DNA from: Medakamo hakoo
Lineage: Eukaryota > Chlorophyta > Trebouxiophyceae > Coccomyxaceae
Direction: 5' to 3'
DNA: 64,000 bases
Assembly (NCBI GenBank): GCA_026636295.1
Contig: CP089458.1
Coordinates: 62,001-126,000 of the forward strand
This document shows, piece after piece, positions 40,629 through 50,417 of the stretch (the stretch's first letter is position 1; the number at the start of each line of letters is the position of its first letter). Made by a program: the position numbers and the translations under genes. A model generated the notes under the pieces. It saw only the letters and a program-made list of their open reading frames with translations. It was not told where the DNA came from and did not search any database.

Positions 40629-43600
40629 TCACACGCGCCGCTTCTTGGGCGGCGGACCGCCCGCGCCAGCTGCGCGGGGCGGCGGTACGGAGTAGCCCTC
40701 CACCAGCCCGGCCCCCGCCGCGCACATTTCGACCAGCAGCGACGGGCGGTCTCCCTCCGGCCCGTCACCGCGCTTCCAGCGCACGCCCACCGCAGGCACG
40801 GCACCCGTGCCGGAGCCGTCCGCAGCAAAGGCCGCGACGCCGCCAAACTTGGACCGCAGCACGTCCAGGAACGCGACCAGCGGATCAAAGCCCACCAGGA
40901 CGTCGGCGGCCAGGCGGGAGCGCGGGCGGGCCGCGGCGGCGGACGCGGGGATGGCGGCCAGGGCCGCGCCAGCGCGCGCGCCCGCAGGCGGCGCGGGCGC
41001 CCGGACGAGGGTGCCCCACGGGGACGGGCCCCCGTCTCCGCCACCGCCTGGTGCCACCGCCCGGGCCGGCCCCGTCCGCGGCGGCAGGGACGCCGGCTTG
41101 AGCCAGAGCAGGGCGTCAAAGTCGCCGAGCGCGGGCGCGAAAGCGACGCGCACCGCGGCGGCGGGCGCCCGCCCGCCCGCGTCCGCCCAGGCGTCCAGGC
41201 CGGCCAGCGCCGCGCCGGCGGCGGCGGCCAAGCGCCGGGCGGCCGGCGCCGGGCGGGCCGGGTGGGGTGGCGGCGCCAAGCCCGGGCCGGACAGGGGCAG
41301 GGGCGGCGCCGGGGCGGCGCCGCCGTGCTCGCCGCCCCGCTCGCCCCGGCCGAGCGCGGCCGCGCGCTCGCCCACGCCCATCTCGCCCGCCGGGTCGCAC
41401 ACGACGCCCAGCCCGTCCGCCCAGGGTCCGGCGGGCGCGCGAGACAGCAGCCTCAAAGTTGCAATGAACCCGGCCAGCGGGCTGACGGGTGGCGGGCCGA
41501 AGCCGGGCGGGCGGGCGGCCGCGGCCGCCGCCGCACGGCCCTCCCGCTCAGCGAGCGTGGCGGCGGCGGCGCTTTTTTTCTTGGGCGGCGGCGCCAGGCC
41601 GCCGCCCGCGCCGCCCGCGCCACGAGGGCCGCACGCAGCCGCGACCAAGCGTTCCAGGGCGTCGGCGGAGGGCGAGGCGTCAGCGGCGGGCGGCGGGCAG
41701 GGAGGGGCGGGCGCGGCCGCGGCGGCCGCGCTGCCAGGCCGGGGCGGTGGCGCCGCCACGCCCTCCGCCGCCCCGCCGCCAGGTTCCAGGCCCAGGTGCC
41801 CGCCCGCCCAGGCCAGAGCTAGGCGGGTGGCGCCAGGGAAAGCGGGCGCCGCGCCGACCAGGGGGGCCAACGCGGCGGCGTGCTGCCGGGACGACGCGAG
41901 GGCCGTGTCCGCCGCGAGGGCGGCGCGGCCGGCGGCGCACAGGCCGCCCGCCCGGCCGCGCCCGGCCGCCTCCGCCGCGGTCGCCGCGTCCCGATCCGAC
42001 CACAGGCGGACGCGGAAGGCGTAGCCATCGATCCAGACGTCCAGGACGCCGCCCCAGGCCGGCCGCGCGTCCGTGCCGAAGGACGAGGCCAGGCCGCGCG
42101 CCAGCGCGACCGCCAGGCCGGCCTTCATCGCGGCCGCCGCGCCCGGGCCGGCCGGCCACCGGCCGGAGCCTTCCAGCTGGGCGGCGACGAGGGTGGGGGC
42201 CACGGTCCGCGGGATGGGGCCGTCGGCGCTGGAGGCTGTCGCGCAAAAGAGCGGGTGCGGGCGGGGGGGCGACGGGCTCGCGCGGCGCGACGCGCTGCCG
42301 AGCGGCGCGACGGACAGCACGCGGAGAGGGAGGCCGGGCACGCCGCGCAGCTGCTTGCCCAGTTTCACGACTGCGGCGTCATAGGCAGCGGGGGGCGGCG
42401 GGGGTGGAGACCCGGCGCCGCCCAGCACGCCGTCCAGGGCGGGCGTGAGGGCGGACAGCGACGCGCCGGGCGACAGGTGGCGGGCGACTGCGGCGCGCAG
42501 CGCCGCGTCGGCCGGGCCGCTCGCCCCACCCCCGCCGCCGCCGGCCGCCGCCCGCCAGACGACGGCCTCGCAAATGGACCCGTCCTCGAAGCGGCGCAGC
42601 TCGGACCGCTCACCCCAGAAGGACCGGAAGGACGCGGCGGCAGCGCCGTCGTCGGCGCGGGGGCCCACGTCGGCCGGGCGGGCAAAGGCGTCGGGCGCCG
42701 CGGCCGCGACGACGAGGGCCGGCGGCGCCGCGCCGCCACCGGCGGCCCGCCCCCCGCCCCACAGCGGCGGCGCCCCAGGTCCGCGGGCCGGGTGCGTGGC
42801 CAGCGGGCGTGGCCGCACGCGCAGGGACGTCACCCGGGTGGTCAGGGCGCAGGACGCCAGCGCGGCCAGGGCGGCTTCGCCCGCGCGCGCAGACGGCGTG
42901 TCGCCTGCCAGGGGCGGCCCGCCGTCGCCGCCCAGCGCCACGCCCCACCAGGCGTCGCCCTCCACCAGTTCGGGCGTGCGCAGGTCGGTGGCAGGCCCTC
43001 TCACAAAGAGCGCGTCCACCGTGCCGGCCGGGTCGCCGCCCGGCGCGGCGGCGGACGCGAGGGCGGACGCGGCCGCGGCCGCGGCGCACCCCACCCGCAC
43101 CGCCCCCGCGCGCGTGCACCGGGCGCCCAGGTTCAGCCAGCCGTCGGGTCCCACGAAGACGACGGCCGGGCAGGCGGGCCCACCGCGTGCCAGGGAGGCC
43201 GCAAGCGTCGGGTCGGTACCCGCGGCCGGGACAGCGGCCGCAGCGGAGGCGGCGGCCGCGGCCGCGGACGCGGCCGCGTGCTCCGTCCGCGGCGGCGGCG
43301 GCCCGGGCGGCGGCCACGCGGCGGAGGCCGCCCCTCCTCCACCGCCGCTCAAAAACACGCCGCCGCCAGCAGGAGGAGGCAGCAAAGCCGCCAGGCCGCG
43401 CAGCAGGGCGCGGCACGCTTGCAGGGGCGTCATCCCCGGGCTGAGGCCGGGGCCGGGGCCGGCCCCGCCACCACCACCACCACCGGCCGGTCCGCCCGCC
43501 TGGGCGAGCAGGTGGCCCGCCAGGCTCGCCAGGGCGGGCCCGCCCACCAGCGCAGCGCAGTCCGGTGCGGCGGCCAGGCCCGCGGCCGCCGCCCACTGCT

Positions 43601-44681
43601 TGACCAGGGCCAGGGCGGGCGGCAGGGCCGGGAAGGCGGCGGGAGGGGAGGGCGGCGCAGGCGCGCCGCCGGCCGGGAGGCAGCCCAGTGCGGAGTCTTC
43701 CAGCAGGGCCGCATTGTAGACGGGCGACGGGCAGCCGGCGCCCAGGTTGGCCTTCCCCGGCTCCAGGCGGGCCCAGGGGAACGTGCCGGCCTCGAACGCG
43801 GGCAGCAGGCGCAGCAGCACGGACGCGGCGGCGGAGGGGGCGGGGGCGCCGCCCACACACCGCACGCGGACGTGGAGCACGGGCTTGCGCGGGTCGCCCG
43901 CCACCAGGTCGGCCCACTCCAGCCCCTCCACGCCCGCCGCCTTGCCGGCGGAGCTCGTCAGAATGTCGGCCGTCGCGGATAGGTACGCGGCCCGGCGCGC
44001 CAGCGCCCGCCCGCCCTTGAAGTCCTTCTCATCAAAAACGGAGCGCGGCAGCACCAGCCTCGCATCAACGACCGGCTCGCCCTCCGCCCCTGGTTTGCGC
44101 GCCGCCCGGGCGGGGACGGAGCCAATGAGGGTTAAAGGTTCAGCGGGAGGGTGCCAGCGCAGGCGTGGGGGTGGGGCGGGGAGGCCCAGGGCCGCGCAGA
44201 AGGGAGCGACCGCGGATGGAGGTGGGGCGGAGGTTTGTGGTGGGTGTGACGCCAGGAGCGAAGACAGGGACGCCGCGGCGGCTTCAGCCGCGGGTAAGAG
44301 GGCGTCGTAGTCGGGAGTGATGGCGTCCAGGACTTCGTCGACCTGTGTGAGCGGGCGTTCAGAAAATCGGGGAAGGGCCGTGAGTTGTGCAGGTTGAGAG
44401 CGACGGCTAGCGCCCGTCGCGTCCGCACCAATGCCGCCGTCGAAGACCGCCCGCACAAAACTCACCAGCATCCCTAACAGCACGGCTTCCCGCGTCGTCG
44501 TGGCAGCACCAGTCAGCCCCGCAGCCGGCGCGGAGGACGGCGGGCGGACGGACGGCGTTGACGGCGGCGGCGGCGCGGCGAAGCGGGCGTCGGCCGGCGC
44601 GGCGGCTTGCAGCGGTTTCTTCGGACCGCCGCTGCCGGCAGCACCTGCCCGCCGCGCTTCGGGCGGGGCGGTGGCTGGCAT
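40629..44681 (-). CDS. NOL6: Nucleolar pre-rRNA processing protein Nrap/NOL6 (Utp22 family)
   Basis: The favoured model has exons 44681-44466 and 44342-40629 and gives about 1309 residues. Recognisable blocks are VDEVLDAITPDYDALLP, the strongly conserved LPRSVFDEKDFKGGRALARR, AAYLSATADILTSS, GCPSPVYNAALLEDSAL, FVGPDGWLNLGARC, EDGSICEAVVW with a preceding SFWGERSELRRF, and the C-terminal VDVLVGFDPLVAFLD-like block LAADVLVGFDPLVAFLDVLR and FGGVAAFAADGSG. Nrap carries duplicated nucleotidyltransferase-like folds and sits in the UTP-C/SSU processome with tRNA export links. The 123-bp intron has no stop and is a multiple of three, so it could also be read through as 41 codons. The C-terminus is basic (PPPKKRRV). 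Confidence 0.9.
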   Translation of the reverse strand: MPATAPPEARRAGAAGSGGPKKPLQAAAPADARFAAPPPPSTPSVRPPSSAPAAGLTGAATTTREAVLLGMLVSFVRAVFDGGIGADATGASRRSQPAQLTALPRFSERPLTQVDEVLDAITPDYDALLPAAEAAAASLSSLLASHPPQTSAPPPSAVAPFCAALGLPAPPPRLRWHPPAEPLTLIGSVPARAARKPGAEGEPVVDARLVLPRSVFDEKDFKGGRALARRAAYLSATADILTSSAGKAAGVEGLEWADLVAGDPRKPVLHVRVRCVGGAPAPSAAASVLLRLLPAFEAGTFPWARLEPGKANLGAGCPSPVYNAALLEDSALGCLPAGGAPAPPSPPAAFPALPPALALVKQWAAAAGLAAAPDCAALVGGPALASLAGHLLAQAGGPAGGGGGGGAGPGPGLSPGMTPLQACRALLRGLAALLPPPAGGGVFLSGGGGGAASAAWPPPGPPPPRTEHAAASAAAAAASAAAAVPAAGTDPTLAASLARGGPACPAVVFVGPDGWLNLGARCTRAGAVRVGCAAAAAASALASAAAPGGDPAGTVDALFVRGPATDLRTPELVEGDAWWGVALGGDGGPPLAGDTPSARAGEAALAALASCALTTRVTSLRVRPRPLATHPARGPGAPPLWGGGRAAGGGAAPPALVVAAAAPDAFARPADVGPRADDGAAAASFRSFWGERSELRRFEDGSICEAVVWRAAAGGGGGGASGPADAALRAAVARHLSPGASLSALTPALDGVLGGAGSPPPPPPAAYDAAVVKLGKQLRGVPGLPLRVLSVAPLGSASRRASPSPPRPHPLFCATASSADGPIPRTVAPTLVAAQLEGSGRWPAGPGAAAAMKAGLAVALARGLASSFGTDARPAWGGVLDVWIDGYAFRVRLWSDRDAATAAEAAGRGRAGGLCAAGRAALAADTALASSRQHAAALAPLVGAAPAFPGATRLALAWAGGHLGLEPGGGAAEGVAAPPPRPGSAAAAAAPAPPCPPPAADASPSADALERLVAAACGPRGAGGAGGGLAPPPKKKSAAAATLAEREGRAAAAAAARPPGFGPPPVSPLAGFIATLRLLSRAPAGPWADGLGVVCDPAGEMGVGERAAALGRGERGGEHGGAAPAPPLPLSGPGLAPPPHPARPAPAARRLAAAAGAALAGLDAWADAGGRAPAAAVRVAFAPALGDFDALLWLKPASLPPRTGPARAVAPGGGGDGGPSPWGTLVRAPAPPAGARAGAALAAIPASAAAARPRSRLAADVLVGFDPLVAFLDVLRSKFGGVAAFAADGSGTGAVPAVGVRWKRGDGPEGDRPSLLVEMCAAGAGLVEGYSVPPPRAAGAGGPPPKKRRV

Positions 44682-44947
44682 CTGAAGCGGGAGTAGAGGC
44701 TACACACACACGCGCGCGCACGTGCACGCAGAAAAGAAAAGGGGCGGATGGCTCTCGGGGCGTCGCCCTCGCCCGCCTCTTTTTTCGTTTAGTGAAAAAA
44801 GCTATCATTCAACTTTTCGCGCTCGTGCGGGTGGAAAGCAAAAAAGGCGAGGCTGCGGCGCCTCTCCGGGGACGGCGCTCCTCGCCCTCCCCTTGTCCTC
44901 CGCAGCGCCTGGTTGGCTGACCTTGGCCCGCCAGGCTCTCCGGCACA

Positions 44948-47900
44948 ATGCGCCCGCCGTCCCACCGGCGCGCGCGCACGGCCGCGGCGCACCGCTGCAC
45001 AGTCGCTTTCCTGGCTGTCGCCCTGGCGGTGACGGCCCTCCTGGCTCCCGTGGCCAGCCTGGACGAGCCTGTAGTCACAGGCCTTGCGACGCGGTGAGTG
45101 TGGGAAGTGGAGGAGAGGAACTCGTCTCCAAATTCGCCGCTTTTTTTGCAAAACGCATGCAAATGTTCACGGCCGCGCGCGCTGGTCGGAGAGGGGAGCC
45201 GGGCGGAACCCGCGCACCCTCACGCCCCCTTCTCCCGCGCCACCAGGACTCCGCCGCCCGCCCCACACTCCTCGTCCTCCGACCCGCTCATCGTCTCCCT
45301 CGTCGACGGCACCGTCCTGGCCGTCGACGCAGAGACGGGCGCCGCGCGCTGGGCGTTCGACACTGGTTCACCGCTTGTCGCGTCCGCGGGCCTCGGCCCC
45401 GGGGAACGGGCGTGGGCGGGCAGTGGCGATGGCGACGACCCCTCCACCGCCGTGGGCGCCATCGTCCCCGGTGCGGACGACGGTGCCCTGTACGCCTTTG
45501 CGCCGGACGCCGGCCTGACCCGTCTGGGGCGCGGCGCGTCCGTGCCCGCCCTCGCGGCCGCGGGCGCCTCCATGACAGCCGACGGCGGCGTGGTCTTGGG
45601 GTCTGTCCGCACGACGGTGTACCTTTTGGACCCCGACACAGGCGCTCTGGTGCGGGCGTTCACTACCTCGTCAGCCGAGGACGAAAAAGCGGGCGGTGAA
45701 GGCGCCGGCGGCGGCGACGGCTGGGAAGGGCTAGTTGTCGGCGGCGAGGGCGGGCCGCCCGCCGACGACGATGCGCCTGCCGCGCCCGCGCGCCCGCTCG
45801 CCCTGGCCCGTCACGATTACACCGTGCGTGCTGTCGACTCGACCACGGGCGCGCCCCGGTGGAACGTGTCGTGGAGCCGGGTGGCCAAGCTGGGCGGCGG
45901 GAGTGAGGGCGGCCGTGGCGGGCGCGACGACACAGCGACCTCCACCCCTGCCGCCGCCGCCGCCTCTGAAAGCGACGACGACGGCTCGCTGTCCACCGCC
46001 CAACCCGGCCTGTGGGGCGTCGTCGCCACCGCGCACACGCTGGCCCGGCGCGGCGGAGGCGCGGGCGCGCCGTCCTCGCCGTCCGCGGCGGAATGGTCGA
46101 CCCGCCTGCCCTCGCCCGCCGTTGCCGCGTTCGACGGCACGGGCGCCGCCCTGCCCCTGAGCGGCGGCGGTGGTGAGGGAGGACGTCAGGGTCCAGGCCC
46201 GGCCGCCCTCGTCGTCGGGCGGGTGGAGGGCGCCCTGTACGCCCTGCCGGCGCCGCCGGGGGCGGGTGCTGCTGCCGCAGCAGCAGCAGCTGGAGCCCCC
46301 AGCGACAGCGACGACGGCGACGACGACGCGTCCGCCTCTGCTCTACCCCTGGGGATGCATGCCCTTCTGCCTTTAGCGGGCGGCGAAGTGGGCGGCGGGC
46401 CCGCCGGCCTGGCTCACCCGCCGGCGCTGCTGCCGCTCCCTCCAGGCGAGGGTGGCCTGGCGGCCGCGGCCGCCCCACGTCCGCGTGCCCTCACCGCCCG
46501 CCTGGCCGCCGGCGCGGCGTCCGCCCTGCGGTCCGCCCTGGGTGGGGCGGTCTTATTGCTGGCCGGCGCGGCGGCCCTGAGGGTGGCGCGCGGCGGTGGG
46601 CCGGTGGCGGCGCCGCCCCCGCCAGCCGAGGAGGGAAAGAGAGAGGCGCCCTCGCCCGCGCCGCCGGCCACCGCCCGCGCCGCCGCCGCGGGCCCGCCCG
46701 CACGCACGCCGCGCGGCATGAGCAACAAAGTCCGCGGCGCGCTCGTTGCGGCAGCGGCAGAGGCGAAGGTGGGGGAGGAAGGAGGGAAGGAGAACGAGCC
46801 GACGGCGGCTGTCGTGACCCAGCCGCCCTCGCCGCCGGCGCCGCCGCCGCCGCCGCCCGCCGTGCACCCGCGCGTGGACGCGGGCGGCGGCGCCGTCAGG
46901 GTCGGCCGCCTGACGGTCGGCCCGGACATCCTCGGTTACGGGTCGGGCGGTACCTTGGTCTTTACGGGCACGCTGGACGGGCCGACGGCGGCGGCGGGTG
47001 CGGGCGGCGGGCCGGCGGGCGCCCGCGAGTGCGCGCGGTCCGTCGCGGTCAAGCGCGTGCTGCGCCAGTTTGCTGGCGCCGCCGCGTCCGAGGCCGCGGC
47101 CCTCGTCCGGACGGACGCCCACCCGTGCGTCGTGCGCTGCCACGCCGTCGAAGAAGACGCGGAATTTGTGTACCTGGCGCTCGAAAGGTGCGTGGAAAGC
47201 CTGGCGGACGCGGTGCTGCGGCCCGCGGCCGCGGCGGCGCTCACGTCCCGGGCCGACGGCCGGCCCTCGGCCGCCGCCCGCGAAATCTGCCGGTGCGTGA
47301 CCGCCGGACTGGCCGCCTTGCACGCCCGGGGCATCGTCCACCGGGACCTCAAGCCCGCCAACGTGCTGCTGACGCGCCGACTGGAGGAGGCGGGCGCCGA
47401 AGGCGGTGGAGGGTGGGAGGGCGGGGGCAGCGCGCCGGCGCCGCCGGCGCCCGCCACCCTCCTGCTCGGCGGGCCGCCTGACGCCGCCGCCACGCCCGCC
47501 CTGGCCAAGGTGTCCGACATGGGCCTGGCCAAGCACCTGCCCCAAGGCGCGACGTCGTTCGAACCGTCCCGCCCGGCGGGCGCGGGTGGGGGCGGGCGCG
47601 GCGGGGCCGGGTCGGCGGGGTGGACCGCGCCGGAGCTGCTGGCCGGGCGTGCGGCGGCAGGGGGCGCGCCGGGCGCGGCCGGCGGCCCCCCGCCCCCGTC
47701 GTCCCGCCAAGGCTTCTCCATCGACGTCTTCTCCCTCGGCCTCGTCCTGTACCACACCCTGACGGGCGGGGACCACCCGTACGGCCCCGCGTTTGAGAGG
47801 GATTTCAGGATTGTGCGGGGCGACGCGTCGTTTGCGGGCCTGGCCGCGGTGGACCCTGAGGCCGCGCACCTTTGCGCGTGCGCGGCCGCGCGCGACCCGG

Positions 47901-48847
47901 CCGCCCGCCCGCCCGCGGCCGCCCTCCTCGCCCATCCGTTCTGGTGGCCGCCGCCCGCCCGCCTGGCCTTTCTCGTCGCGCTGTCAGACCGGGTGGAGCT
48001 GGAGGACCGGGCCGGGGGCGGGGGTGGGGGTGGGGGTGGGGAGGCCGCCCCGCTCCCCCCCATTGGCGGGAAGCGCGCCTCGCGCCTGCTGCTCGCGTTG
48101 GAGGCCGAGGCCGGGCGGGCCGCCCTGGGCGGGAGCCCGTCGTCCCGCCCGCCCTGGACGGCCCGGCTGGACCCCGCCCTCCTGGCCGTGCCGCCGACCC
48201 TGCGCGGCCCGCCCCGGCGGCTGTACGACGGCCGCTCGCTGCGGGACCTGCTGCGCCTCATCCGCAACAAGGCCGCGCACTGGCACGAGCTGCCGCCGGC
48301 CGCCCGCGCGTCCGTCGGGCCGCCGCCGGCCGCGTACGTGGCCTACTTCACGGACCGGTTCCCCCGCCTGCTGCTGGCCTGCTTCAAGTTTGTGGGCGGG
48401 CACTGCGCGGGCGAGGCGTGGGCCGCGCCGTGGCTGGGCGGCGGGGGCGGCGGGCCGCCCGCCGCGGCCGCGCTGCTGGCCCGGTGGCCGGCCGAGGACG
48501 GAGGAGCCGGCGGCGCGGCCGGCGACGACGCGGTCGAAGGAGCGCCGCCCGACCCGACCACTGCAAGTGCGCCGCCCGCGCCCGCACAACCCGGCGCCGC
48601 CCCGCCATTCCCCCGTCGTCCGGGCGAGCCGACCTGCTCCTTTTACGCCCGCACGGGGCACTGCCGGTTTGGGGGTGCCTGCGCCTTTGACCACCCGCCC
48701 GAACACGCCGTCCCGCGCAACGCCGATGGCCTGCCGCTGCGGCCGGGCGCGCCGCCGTGCGTGTTTTACGCGCGGACGGGCGGGTGCAAGTTCGGCCCCG
48801 CCTGCAAGTTTGACCACAGCATGGGCGGGAGTGGTGGTGGGAGCTGA
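44948..48847 (+). CDS. IRE1: ER stress sensor IRE1 with two C-terminal CCCH zinc fingers
   Basis: Exons 44948-45093 and 45247-48847 join in phase 2 to about 1248 residues. Exon 1 encodes the signal peptide (RCTVAFLAVALAVTALLAPV). The luminal domain starts with PLIVSLVDGTVLAVDAETGA and has a second PQQ-like strand set (TVYLLDPDTGALVRAF). A transmembrane helix lies near 466-492 (LGGAVLLLAGAAAL). The kinase (about 605-985) has VAVKRVL, HRDLKPANVLL near 746, SDMGLAKHL and TAPELL; DMG instead of DFG is plant-like. The KEN RNase (about 1039-1110) has YDGRSLRDLLRLIRNKAAHW and YFTDRFPRLLLACFKF. Two CCCH fingers (C-x8-C-x5-C-x3-H) follow near 1174-1197 and 1217-1240. Chlamydomonas IRE1 was also reported with a C-terminal zinc finger. 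It splices HAC1/bZIP60-type mRNA in the unfolded protein response. Confidence 0.95.
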
Positions 48848-48859
48848 AGTGGTGGTGGT

Positions 48860-48879
48860 TGGGGGGGGGGGGGGGGGGA
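48860..48879. repeat. Poly-G tract
   Basis: About 20 consecutive G follow the IRE1 stop codon, in the 129-bp convergent spacer with the NFKBIL1-like gene. It could form a G-quadruplex in the IRE1 3' UTR and is prone to length error in sequencing. Confidence 0.9.
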
Positions 48880-48976
48880 GGGCGCCGCGACGTACCTTCG
48901 CTTCTTTTTTCTGTGACCTGCTGCTAGTTGTTTGTTCTCTCTGACACGCTCGTGTCCCTTTCTCCCTTCCGTCTCC

Positions 48977-50236
48977 CTACCCGCCTCCGCCACCACCACC
49001 CGTCGCAGCTGCGGTCAGCGCAGCCGCCAGGGCCGTCACCCGCCCCGCCACGCCCGCCTCCAACGGACCGTACGCCGCCGCAAACTTGTCCGGGTGCCAG
49101 GTGCGCAGCACGGTGCGTGCGGCGGTCCGGGGATCGGGCGCGGGCGACGACGCGAGCAGGACGGCCGCGCCCGTGGCCGGGTGGAAGGGCGGCGCGCGGC
49201 CGCCCCCGCCCCCACCGCCGGGCCAGGGGACCTCGGCCAGGCGCAGCGGCTGTGGCGCGCCGGGCCCCGCCGCCGCCACGGCCTGGCGCCGGCGTGCGTC
49301 GAAGGCCGCCCAGGCGGTCGCGTGCGCCGCCGCCAGAGCCGCGACGGACGGACCGGACGCGGCTGCCGGGAGCGCGGCGGGCGCACGCAGCGACGGGCGC
49401 GCCCGCGCCCTGTCCGCCGCCGCCTGCGCCCGGTCGGCGGCCTCCCGCTCCGCCCGCGCCGCCCGGGCGGCCGCAGCTCGGGCGGCCTCCCTCTCCGCCG
49501 CCGCAGCCCGGGCCGCCCGCTCTTCGCGCGCTTTCACGTCCTCATCCCGCAGCGGGCGCGGGCGCGGCGGGTAGGGTGGGTCGTCGCCCCCACCCCACAA
49601 CCCTGGCGCGTCGCCGCCCTCCACCCACCCCGCTTCGGAGGCCAGGCGGGCCGCCCACTCCACGTCCGGGTCTGGGGGTGGGGACGGGCTGCGCCGCCGC
49701 TCCATCCCCGACGCCGCCATGGCGGCCGCGGCCAACTCGCCGATGGTCTTGCCAGCGCTCCCCACCGTGCCCACGTCCGGCGGGTGGGCCGCCCCCAGCA
49801 GGGCCGCCAAGATTGCCAGGCCAGCGGGTCCAGGCGCGCACGCCGCCGCCACGTGGGCGGGCGTGTCCCCCGCGTCATCAGCTGCGTCCGCGGGCGCGCC
49901 GGCGGCGAGGAGCGCGTCGACGGCCGGCCCGCACCCCGCGGCCGCGGCCTGGTGCAGGGCGGTCGACCCGCCCGGGCCCGCCGCGCCCGGCGCCGCGCCG
50001 TCGGCCAGGGCGTCGGCCACGCCGCTCGCATCGCCGGCGGCCGCGGCTTTCAGCAGGGCGGCGTCCGCGGGCGTCAGGGGAGCAGGGTGGCGGGGTCGGG
50101 GTGGTGGGCGGGCGTGGCGGCGCGGCGAGCGCGACCGGGACCGGGACCGGGACCGCCGCCTCCGCTTTTTCTCTTTTTTCCGCTTCTTCTTGCGGGGCGA
50201 CCGGGACCGATCTCGCCGGCCCGAGGAGGAGCCCAT
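48977..50236 (-). CDS. NFKBIL1-like ankyrin/RS protein
   Basis: A single exon encodes about 419 residues. The N terminus is an RS-like basic region (GRRDRSRSPRKKKRKKEKK, then RSRSRSRSRSPRRHA). Ankyrin repeats follow at about residues 55-170 (TPADAALLKAAAAGDASGV, GSTALHQAAAAGCGPAVDA, AGDTPAHVAAACA). A charged Ala/Arg/Glu helix leads to a C-terminal block with VLRTWHPDKFAAAYG and GRVTALAAALTAA, which matches the diagnostic WHPD-containing end of NFKBIL1/IkBL. Animal NFKBIL1 is nuclear and influences alternative splicing, which agrees with the RS region. Plant homologues are little studied. Divergent from RAD18, convergent with IRE1. Confidence 0.8.
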   Translation of the reverse strand: MGSSSGRRDRSRSPRKKKRKKEKKRRRRSRSRSRSRSPRRHARPPPRPRHPAPLTPADAALLKAAAAGDASGVADALADGAAPGAAGPGGSTALHQAAAAGCGPAVDALLAAGAPADAADDAGDTPAHVAAACAPGPAGLAILAALLGAAHPPDVGTVGSAGKTIGELAAAAMAASGMERRRSPSPPPDPDVEWAARLASEAGWVEGGDAPGLWGGGDDPPYPPRPRPLRDEDVKAREERAARAAAAEREAARAAAARAARAEREAADRAQAAADRARARPSLRAPAALPAAASGPSVAALAAAHATAWAAFDARRRQAVAAAGPGAPQPLRLAEVPWPGGGGGGGRAPPFHPATGAAVLLASSPAPDPRTAARTVLRTWHPDKFAAAYGPLEAGVAGRVTALAAALTAAATGGGGGGG

Positions 50237-50417
50237 GGGTTGTGCGGAGCCCCTCCCCCAGCGCTGCGCTGACCAGCAGGCGGGACAAGGAAAAAAAATG
50301 GAGAGTGCGCGGCGAAAGGAATGCCTCGCCGTCCCACTCCATTATAGAAAAACGCGGGAGCGGGAACGCGTGAAAGCCGGCTCGGCCAAGGCCCGCGTCC
50401 ACGCGCGCGCCCGATCA

